Assembly: GCF_917563925.1 (NCBI RefSeq) | Contig: NZ_CAKJTJ010000016.1 | Coordinates: 30,169-77,674, forward strand | DNA: 47,506 nucleotides | Direction: 5' to 3' | Origin: Sutcliffiella rhizosphaerae | GTDB taxonomy: Bacteria > Bacillota > Bacilli > Bacillales > Bacillaceae_I | Shown here: in pieces, positions 42,190-47,506 of the stretch | Position numbering within the stretch: the stretch's first letter is position 1 | Layout of the letters: every line of letters starts with the position of its first letter | The notes under the pieces: model-generated | The model's input: only the letters and a program-made list of their open reading frames with translations | Told to the model about the DNA's origin: nothing | Database searches by the model: none | Position numbers and translations under genes: made by a program

Positions 42190-42503
42190 AAAGAGGCTGG
42201 GACAAAACTAAAGAACACAAACAAAAAGACGAACAATATAATGGCCGACAATAAATACCGCTATTGATTTCCGTTCAAGACTTCGCTTTCCGCGGGTGAC
42301 CCGCGAGCCTCCTCGGCTTCGCCTGCGGGGTCTCACATTGGCCACTTCTCCCGCAGGAGTCTACGTCTTGCCCTCCAATCAATCGCTAGTGTAATCTAAA
42401 AAATAAAAGCATATTTTTATACTAAAAAACCGAACATATTTGATCAATCACTCGAATAAGTTCGGTTTTGTCTTAGGCTAAAACATTTTTGTCCCAGCCC
42501 CTT
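42190..42503. repeat. Composite element bounded by a 13-bp inverted repeat
   Basis: GGCTGGGACAAAA (42195-42207) and TTTTGTCCCAGCC (42487-42499) are a perfect inverted repeat; outside them AAAG and CTTT also match (42190-42193 and 42501-42504). Inside lie the interspersed GC-rich element (42263-42383) and a second hairpin, AACCGAAC (42428-42435) with GTTCGGTT (42460-42467). The outer repeat resembles a Bacillus terminator stem whose loop has been filled. It occupies the 320-nt gap between the coat gene and the YdeI-family gene. Confidence 0.75.
42263..42383 (+). repeat. Interspersed GC-rich element, copy 2
   Basis: It runs from ATTGATT (42263-42269) to AATCAAT (42377-42383), which are inverted repeats. 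The interior has TTCGCTTTCCGCGG, GAGCCTCCTCGGCTTCGCCTG and CTCCCGCAGGAGTCTACG. It shares TTCGCTTTCCGC, CCTCCTCGG and TCCCGCAGGA with copy 3. It is much richer in GC than the surrounding sequence. It carries no gene. Confidence 0.75.
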
Positions 42504-42505
42504 TG

Positions 42506-43177
42506 TTATTTCTTTTGTCTCCTATACAAGTCCATAGACTTATACCCTTCCCCAACAATTGCTTCCATTTCGTGCAGGCGCTTTTCTTGGGTTTCTTTTC
42601 TTTTGGCGCTGTATACATAGCGAGCCCAGTCTTTTTGATAGCCATAAGTTAATGCGTCATATTTGGCTAATACTTGTTCGTTATTTTTAAGAAAGCCTCG
42701 AATGTCTTCGATGTGAGGAATATAGTCATCTACGCATTGGCTATTTTTTGTGTTTGCATTCTTTTTCCTCGGAGCTGACTTTAAGCCAACTACTGTAAAG
42801 GTTTCATTCAGGCTGACCATGCGGGAGAATTTCAGCTTACTTTTCGGTAGGTATCCTTCTTCGTCAACATTCAAGCCTTCATAGAATTTATCACGCTCTA
42901 TGTATTCTTTATATGTTGGGTTGTTCTTTTTCGGATATGCGACAAAAAGGTAACCATTGTCATTCAATAGTTGCTTCTCATTTATAAAATTTGCATACTT
43001 TACAAATTCGTCCTGACTGAAAATAAAGACAAAAAATAGGTCATAGCTATCTTTTTGAATTGTTGTGTCATGCTCTAGCTCAGCAAAATCTTGCACATTT
43101 TCTGGAATATTCAAAAATAGACGGTTCTCGTATTTTCGCAGATTCAACTTATCAATAATTGTTTTTGCCATTTGCAT
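42506..43177 (-). CDS. YdeI/OmpD-associated (OmdA) family protein
   Basis: 223 residues from the ATG at 43177, which has GAGAGG upstream. A further ATG at 43210 would lie at or before the predicted transcription start, so it is unlikely. The C-terminal 60 residues (about 160-223: WARYVYSAKRKETQEKRLHEM, then GEGYKSMDLYR) match the OmdA domain of YdeI-type proteins. The N-terminal domain (about 1-140) is alpha/beta and resembles a degenerate Rossmann-like protein; I cannot name it. The function in Gram-positive bacteria is unknown. Confidence 0.7.
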   Translation of the reverse strand: MQMAKTIIDKLNLRKYENRLFLNIPENVQDFAELEHDTTIQKDSYDLFFVFIFSQDEFVKYANFINEKQLLNDNGYLFVAYPKKNNPTYKEYIERDKFYEGLNVDEEGYLPKSKLKFSRMVSLNETFTVVGLKSAPRKKNANTKNSQCVDDYIPHIEDIRGFLKNNEQVLAKYDALTYGYQKDWARYVYSAKRKETQEKRLHEMEAIVGEGYKSMDLYRRQKK

Positions 43178-43210
43178 TATAAACCTCTCTTTCCAACTAC
43201 TTTTCTCCAT

Positions 43211-43219
43211 ATTATAACA
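43211..43219 (-). promoter_or_regulatory. Extended -10 promoter of the OmdA-family gene
   Basis: TGTTATAAT on the minus strand is a perfect extended -10 (TGnTATAAT). The -35 is poor, as is common with extended -10 elements. It predicts initiation around 43204. Confidence 0.55.
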
Positions 43220-43359
43220 AAAATCCTACTGGTAAAAAATGAATAGATAGTATTTGCTACTAAGAGGATTCTTGATACAGCCTGACAATATTTATTTGGA
43301 TATGTAATCTATATACTGACTATTTATTTTTCGGTTGACAAAAGCTATCTGATAAGCAT

Positions 43360-43387
43360 TTGCGCTTGCTAGTTCTTGTGTTACAAT
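43360..43387 (+). promoter_or_regulatory. Candidate promoter of glnS
   Basis: TTGCGC (43360-43365), 16 nt, TACAAT (43382-43387) with TGT directly before the -10. The leader of about 100 nt has a hairpin (43421-43448, GTGTCTCTT with AAGAGCAC). No T-box motif (AGGGTGGNACCGCG) is present. The rest of 43220-43359 shows nothing else. Confidence 0.5.
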
Positions 43388-43493
43388 ATTGACTATCATA
43401 AGTGTGGAGCAACGATCGAAGGTGTCTCTTATTCAAGGATCAAGAGCACAGAAACCATGCTTTACAACACTATTATAAGGAAGGTTGAAAAAC

Positions 43494-45203
43494 TTGGAAC
43501 ATAACCCCGCTAACTCTAATTTCATACGAAATATAATTAAAGAAGATTTGGAGTCTGGCAAGCGAAATCATGTCATTACCCGCTTCCCTCCTGAGCCGAA
43601 CGGATACCTACATATCGGACATGCTAAATCTATCGTGATTAACTTTGATTTAGCAGATGAGTTTAACGGAAAGACCAATCTTCGCTTCGATGATACCAAC
43701 CCTGTGAAGGAAGATGCTGAATTCGTACAATCCATTAAAGAAGACGTGAAATGGCTTGGGTACGATTGGGATGGCCTTTTCTTTGCATCTGATTATTTTG
43801 AAGAAATGTATAATCGTGCCGTTCTATTGATAAAAAAGGGCAAAGCATATGTAGAAGACCTTTCAGCTGATGAAATTCGCGCATACCGCGGAACGTTGAA
43901 GGAGCCTGGGAAGGACAGCCCTTACCGCGACCGCTCGGTGGAAGAGAACCTGGATCTTTTCCAACGCATGCGTGAAGGGGAATTTGGAAATGGAGAAAAG
44001 GTACTTCGTGCAAAAATTGATATGAAGTCCCCTAATATCAACCTTCGTGATCCAGTTATTTACCGAATTTCTCATGCTAGTCATCATAATACTGGCGACA
44101 AATGGTGTATCTACCCTATGTATGCATTTGCTCATCCAATTGAAGATGCACTGGAGGATGTCACCCATTCTATTTGTACAGTAGAGTTTGAAGACCAACG
44201 TCCCTTATACAATTGGGTTGTGGCAGAGACGGAAATGGAAAGTGTACCACAACAAATTGAATTTGGCCGTTTGAACATTACGAATGCCGTAATGAGTAAG
44301 CGTAAGCTTCGAAAATTTGTGGAAGAAGGAATAGTGGATGGGTGGGATGATCCTCGAATGCCAACCATTTCTGGTCTGCGCAGAAAAGGCTACACCCCCG
44401 GTGCGATCCGTACATTCGTCCGTGAAACAGGTGTCTCTAAAGGTTCTGGTTTCGTAGATTCTCAAATGCTTGATCATTTCGTTAGAGAAGATCTTAAACT
44501 ACAAACACCACGTACGATGGGTATCCTGCGTCCTTTAAAGGTTGTCATTACGAACTATCCAGAAGGACAAGTAGAATCGCTTGAAGCAGAAATTAATCCG
44601 GAAAATCCAGAGATGGGCACAAGACAAATTCCATTCTCTCGTGAGATTTATATTGAGCAAGAAGATTTCATGGAGGATCCGCCAAAGAAATACTTCCGTC
44701 TCTTCCCAGGTAATGAAGTACGTCTAAAGCATGCTTATTTTATTAAATGTGAAAATGTCATCAAGGACGAAGAAGGAAATGTAGTGGAGATTCACTGCAC
44801 ATATGACCCGGAAACGAAAAGCGGTAGTGGATTTACCGGTCGTAAAGTAAAAGGAACCATACACTGGGTGGAGGCAACCCAAGCAGTTCCTGCAGAGTTC
44901 CGACTTTATGAGCCTCTCATGTTAGACGAAGAGCCGGAAGCTGAAGTAAAAGCTGATGTTGCAGACGTGGAGGTTAAAGAGGACGAAATTGTGGAAGTAG
45001 AAAAAAACTTCCTAGACCGAGTAAACCCAAACTCCCTTCAAGCCTTACAAGGTTTTGTCGAGCCAAACATGAAGGATGTCAAGGCACAGGATAAATTCCA
45101 ATTTTTCCGTCACGGCTACTTTAATGTCGATCCAAAACACTCATCTGCAGATAATATCGTATTTAATTTAATTGTATCGCTGAAAAGTTCATTTAAACTT
45201 TAA
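43494..45203 (+). CDS. glnS: Glutaminyl-tRNA synthetase
   Basis: 569 residues from the TTG at 43494, nine bases after AAGGAAGG; an alternative TTG at 43485 touches that site directly. Class I synthetase that charges tRNA-Gln. HIGH is at 40-43 within [12 protein letters not shown], the KMSKS equivalent is MSKRK (267-271), and the catalytic and tRNA-binding blocks FDDTNP and RRKGYTP are conserved. The two C-terminal beta-barrels (about 335-569) are complete. Between LYEPLM and [10 protein letters not shown] a strongly acidic insert of roughly 20 residues ([19 protein letters not shown]) is present compared with the E. coli enzyme as I recall it. Most Bacilli lack GlnRS and use GatCAB, so the gene was probably acquired. 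Confidence 0.93.
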   Translation: MEHNPANSNFIRNIIKEDLESGKRNHVITRFPPEPNGYLHIGHAKSIVINFDLADEFNGKTNLRFDDTNPVKEDAEFVQSIKEDVKWLGYDWDGLFFASDYFEEMYNRAVLLIKKGKAYVEDLSADEIRAYRGTLKEPGKDSPYRDRSVEENLDLFQRMREGEFGNGEKVLRAKIDMKSPNINLRDPVIYRISHASHHNTGDKWCIYPMYAFAHPIEDALEDVTHSICTVEFEDQRPLYNWVVAETEMESVPQQIEFGRLNITNAVMSKRKLRKFVEEGIVDGWDDPRMPTISGLRRKGYTPGAIRTFVRETGVSKGSGFVDSQMLDHFVREDLKLQTPRTMGILRPLKVVITNYPEGQVESLEAEINPENPEMGTRQIPFSREIYIEQEDFMEDPPKKYFRLFPGNEVRLKHAYFIKCENVIKDEEGNVVEIHCTYDPETKSGSGFTGRKVKGTIHWVEATQAVPAEFRLYEPLMLDEEPEAEVKADVADVEVKEDEIVEVEKNFLDRVNPNSLQALQGFVEPNMKDVKAQDKFQFFRHGYFNVDPKHSSADNIVFNLIVSLKSSFKL

Positions 45204-45233
45204 ATTGGCCTTTCCGTAAGCCCATTAGATGAA

Positions 45234-45272
45234 GACAGGACAGAAAATTATTTTTTCTGCCCTGTTTTTTTA
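45234..45272 (+). terminator. Terminator of glnS
   Basis: ACAGGACAGAAAA (45235-45247) pairs with TTTTCTGCCCTGT with one mismatch, then TTTTTTT. Strong. Confidence 0.88.
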
Positions 45273-45284
45273 TGTTTTGAAAAT

Positions 45285-45728
45285 CTATTCTTTATTGGAG
45301 AGGAATTTATCTACTAAAACAGCACGGTTCTTCACAATATCTTGCAATGTATATTGATCAAGAACGCTGAGAAATTGCTCTAAAGCTTGACGGAGAATGT
45401 GCTTTAGGGAGCACACTGGTGATATCACACACTGGTTTCCTTGATGATTGAAACATTCGGCAATATAAAAATCCTCTTCTGTTTTTCTAATTACCTCACC
45501 TATATTTATCTCTGCAGCTGGTTTAGCAAGCCGAATTCCACCACTTCTCCCTCGGATGGTTTCGATATACCCCATTTTTCCTAAATGATAGATTACTTTC
45601 ATAAGATGATTTTTCGAAATACCGTACGATTCTGCTATATCCTTGATGGTTACTAAGTTCTCCTGTTCCGCCGTTGCAAGGTAGATTAACACCCTAAGAG
45701 AGTAATCTGAGTAATTGGTTAAGCGCAT
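45285..45728 (-). CDS. nsrR: Rrf2-family nitric oxide sensor NsrR
   Basis: 147 residues. The winged helix (about 1-75: MRLTNYSDYSLRVLIYLA start, then GISKNHLMKVIYHL) is followed by three cysteines C92, C100 and C106 with spacing C-x7-C-x5-C, which bind the [4Fe-4S] cluster that NO destroys. AGGAGGAG precedes the ATG. Divergent from hmp with a matching operator between them. IscR and CymR relatives differ in cysteine spacing or lack cysteines. It converges with glnS. Confidence 0.9.
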   Translation of the reverse strand: MRLTNYSDYSLRVLIYLATAEQENLVTIKDIAESYGISKNHLMKVIYHLGKMGYIETIRGRSGGIRLAKPAAEINIGEVIRKTEEDFYIAECFNHQGNQCVISPVCSLKHILRQALEQFLSVLDQYTLQDIVKNRAVLVDKFLSNKE

Positions 45729-45779
45729 AGTTTTTCTCCTCCTATTTATATTCTCTCCAAAAATGTGTCCAATTTATTA

Positions 45780-45802
45780 AAGATGTATTTTAAATATTGC
45801 TT
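45780..45802. promoter_or_regulatory. NsrR operator
   Basis: AAGATGTATTT (45780-45790) and AAATATTGCTT (45792-45802) form an 11-1-11 inverted repeat that fits the NsrR consensus and the ATRTATYTTAAATAT form known from B. subtilis. It overlaps the -35 of the hmp promoter. Confidence 0.8.
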
Positions 45803-45825
45803 TTATATTTTTTTGATTCTACTAT
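45797..45825 (+). promoter_or_regulatory. Candidate hmp promoter
   Basis: TTGCTT (45797-45802), 17 nt, TACTAT (45820-45825). The -35 lies in the NsrR half-site, so repressor binding would block polymerase. TATAAA at 45823-45828 is an alternative -10 but has no good -35. Confidence 0.55.
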
Positions 45826-45859
45826 AAAATTACAACACCTAGAAAGAGGGTATTTTTCA

Positions 45860-47080
45860 ATGTTATCTCAAAAAACAATAGATGTCATTAAATCGACTGT
45901 GCCTGCTTTAGAAGTTTATGGAACTGAAATTACGACCATTTTTTATAAAAATTTATTTAGTAGTCATCCCGAATTGCAGAATATTTTCAACCATGCAAAT
46001 CAGAACCAAGGACGCCAACAAACTGCATTAGCCAATACAGTTTTAGCAGCTGCGACACATATTGATAAATTGGAAAGTATTATCCCGGTAGTAAAACAAA
46101 TAGCCCAAAAACACCGTAGTCTTGGGGTGAAACCAGAACATTACCCAATCGTCGGGGGACATCTTTTAAGAGCCATTAAAGAAGTTCTTGGTGACGCTGC
46201 TACAGACGAAATCCTTTCAGCATGGAAAAATGCTTATGGCGTAATTGCAGGAGTGTTTATCGAACTGGAAGAAACGCTTTATAAACAGGCAGCGGATCAG
46301 GAAGGCGGCTGGAAGGGATTCAAACAATTCAAGGTGGTGGAAAAAGTCGAAGAGAGTGATGTGATTACCTCCTTCTATCTCGTTCCTGCTAACAACTCGC
46401 CAGTTCCAATCTTTGAACCTGGTCAATACATTACGATTCGTCACAAAATTCCAGGAGAAACCAATTTAATTAACAGACAATATAGTTTATCTGCAGCATC
46501 AAACAAAGAATCCTTCCGTATTTCCGTAAAACGTGAAGCAGAGGAAACGAAACCAGCAGGGGTGTTTTCTAATTATCTCCACGATCATATAAATCAAGGA
46601 GATATAGTAGAAATTACCGCTCCAGCAGGGGAATTTGTCTTAAATAGTGCTTCAACACCAGTCGTCTTTATTAGTGGGGGAGTTGGAGTTACGCCACTCA
46701 TGAGCATGATTAATAGCATTGCTGAGCAACAACCGAACCGTCAAGTTGAATTTGTTCATGCAGCTAAAAATGGAAAACTACAGGCATTCAAACAGGAATT
46801 AGACCATTTAAACGAACGTTTGAACAATTCCCGCTTTTCCTTTATCTATGATAATCCATCCGAACAAGATACAATGAACACTCATTTTAAGAAACAAGGT
46901 TACATCGATGTAGAATGGTTAGAGGAAAACACCATCTTAAAAGGTGCTGACTACTACATTTGCGGGCCAGTTCCATTTTTACAAGCAGTAGTAAAGGGCT
47001 TAAAAGAGCTTGGTATACAGGATAGCGAAATCCATTATGAATTCTTTGGACCGGCCATAAATATGGAAGGAAAATGCTGA
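45860..47080 (+). CDS. hmp: Flavohaemoglobin Hmp (nitric oxide dioxygenase)
   Basis: 406 residues from the ATG at 45860, served by AAAGAGGG; a longer frame upstream has no site and covers the promoter. Converts NO and O2 to nitrate using NAD(P)H. Globin domain 1-140 with B10 Tyr29, E7 Gln53, proximal His85 and its partners Tyr95 and Glu135. FAD domain (about 155-260) has RQYSLS, and the NAD domain (265-400) has GGVGVTPLMSM and YYICGP. All catalytic residues agree with E. coli Hmp numbering. Regulated by the adjacent NsrR. Confidence 0.96.
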   Translation: MLSQKTIDVIKSTVPALEVYGTEITTIFYKNLFSSHPELQNIFNHANQNQGRQQTALANTVLAAATHIDKLESIIPVVKQIAQKHRSLGVKPEHYPIVGGHLLRAIKEVLGDAATDEILSAWKNAYGVIAGVFIELEETLYKQAADQEGGWKGFKQFKVVEKVEESDVITSFYLVPANNSPVPIFEPGQYITIRHKIPGETNLINRQYSLSAASNKESFRISVKREAEETKPAGVFSNYLHDHINQGDIVEITAPAGEFVLNSASTPVVFISGGVGVTPLMSMINSIAEQQPNRQVEFVHAAKNGKLQAFKQELDHLNERLNNSRFSFIYDNPSEQDTMNTHFKKQGYIDVEWLEENTILKGADYYICGPVPFLQAVVKGLKELGIQDSEIHYEFFGPAINMEGKC

Positions 47081-47199
47081 GAATATAGTATAAGCAGTTC
47101 AGTTAATTGGTAACGGGTTCTCTTTTCGGAGGGACAACACCTATTTTTAGGTCAACTCTCATTAAAATTAGCATTGAAAATGACACTACAAATACAAAT

Positions 47200-47226
47200 A
47201 AAAGAGCAGAGATTTCCTGCTCTTTT
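47200..47226 (+). terminator. Terminator of hmp
   Basis: AAAAGAGCAG (47200-47209) pairs perfectly with CTGCTCTTTT (47217-47226). The T-run is part of the stem, so it may work in both directions. Confidence 0.8.
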
Positions 47227-47270
47227 CAGACTGTTGACAAACCCAAATTATTTTTAAATTTGCATTTGAC

Positions 47271-47457
47271 TGTTGATCTTCGTTTCAGACGCTTCGCTTT
47301 CCGCTGGCGGTCCGGGAACCTCCTCGGGCTGCGCCCTGTGGGATTTCCCATGTCCCTTCCTCCCGCAGGACAAGGAAGGCTTCGGCAGCCATTCATCGCA
47401 CGAAGAAAATGTGTCAGCATTTTCGAGGAGTCTGCGCGTCTTCCACTACGATCAACA
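47271..47457 (+). repeat. Interspersed GC-rich element, copy 3 (long form)
   Basis: Perfect 8-bp terminal inverted repeats TGTTGATC (47271-47278) and GATCAACA (47450-47457). The 5' half matches copy 2 (TTCGCTTTCCGC, CCTCCTCGG, TCCCGCAGGA). After the GGA at 47368-47370 it contains an extra block of about 65 nt (CAAGGAAGGCTTCGGCAGC to ATTTTCGAGGA) that copy 2 lacks and copy 1 has. It follows the hmp terminator in the same orientation. The rest of 47081-47506 has no gene. Confidence 0.75.
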
Positions 47458-47506
47458 AGAGAATTGCATGGATTTAAATAAAAATGTACCTTTGTCTATA
47501 CACTGA

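Noticed and set aside
42190-42503. Complete insertion sequence
   Set aside because: No transposase frame fits in 314 nt and no target duplication is visible.
43388-43493. T-box leader before glnS
   Set aside because: No AGGGTGGNACCGCG motif and no specifier stem; only one short hairpin is visible.
45797-45859. N-terminal extension of Hmp
   Set aside because: It would include the promoter -10 and has no ribosome site; numbering of haem-pocket residues fits the ATG at 45860.
47107-47481. Plus-strand frames at the right end
   Set aside because: They translate the GC-rich interspersed element and the hmp terminator; the sequence has repeat, not coding, character.

Overview
The window looks like chromosomal DNA of an endospore-forming, motile, facultatively respiring member of the Bacillaceae (Bacillus sensu lato). 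The evidence is consistent AT-rich Bacillus codon use, strong AAGGAGG-type ribosome binding sites with frequent GTG and TTG starts, a CotF-type spore coat protein, an S-box (SAM-I) methionine operon, and recognisable SigA, SigB, SigD, Fur, Rex and NsrR sites. The species cannot be named from sequence alone. I see no tRNA, rRNA, prophage, transposase or CRISPR array.

Layout. 1-3.1 kb: a Nudix hydrolase, a SigB-type stress protein, and an ABC exporter behind a perfect Fur box. 3.1-6.5 kb: a two-component system (YkoGH-like) followed by two PepSY proteins (YkoI-like). 6.8-10.3 kb: cydDC behind a Rex operator. 10.6-14.9 kb: a double GNAT protein and a two-gene FtsX-type ABC system whose promoter contains a palindrome. 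15.3-23.1 kb: a SAM riboswitch and the overlapping operon metI-metC-yitJ-metH, which covers cystathionine formation, its cleavage to homocysteine, methyl-folate supply and methylation to methionine. 23.4-25.2 kb: an ECF-type sigma factor with a DUF4179 partner. 25.5-27.5 kb: a chemoreceptor with a SigD promoter. 27.6-34.1 kb: an ABC-2 exporter (ATPase and two permeases) and, next to it, a NarL-type two-component system with a DUF58 gene broken by one in-frame stop codon. 34.1-36.3 kb: an AlkZ-related protein, a MerR regulator with an SRPBCC protein, and a small membrane protein. 36.6-39.7 kb: a RodA/FtsW-family glycosyltransferase, and a CNNM/CorC-family transporter under a yybP-ykoY (manganese) riboswitch. 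40-43.2 kb: a TipAS-type MerR activator, a YbjQ-family protein with a small membrane protein, a CotF-like protein, and a YdeI/OmpD-associated family protein. 43.4-47.1 kb: glutaminyl-tRNA synthetase, then nsrR and hmp (nitric oxide sensing and detoxification) flanking an NsrR operator.

Points that stand out. (1) Three intergenic spacers hold degenerate short-period arrays. Two of them have an exact 21-nt phase over five units (23.2 kb and 35.8 kb) and one has a phase of about 20 nt (25.3 kb); each has its own consensus. (2) Three copies of a GC-rich interspersed element with short terminal inverted repeats lie downstream of genes, all in the gene's orientation; one sits inside a larger split inverted repeat. 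(3) A manganese riboswitch controls a CNNM-family transporter, and the sequence supports an ON-with-ligand antitermination mechanism. (4) The DUF58 gene carries a clean nonsense mutation. (5) GlnRS occurs in a lineage that usually makes Gln-tRNA by amidation.
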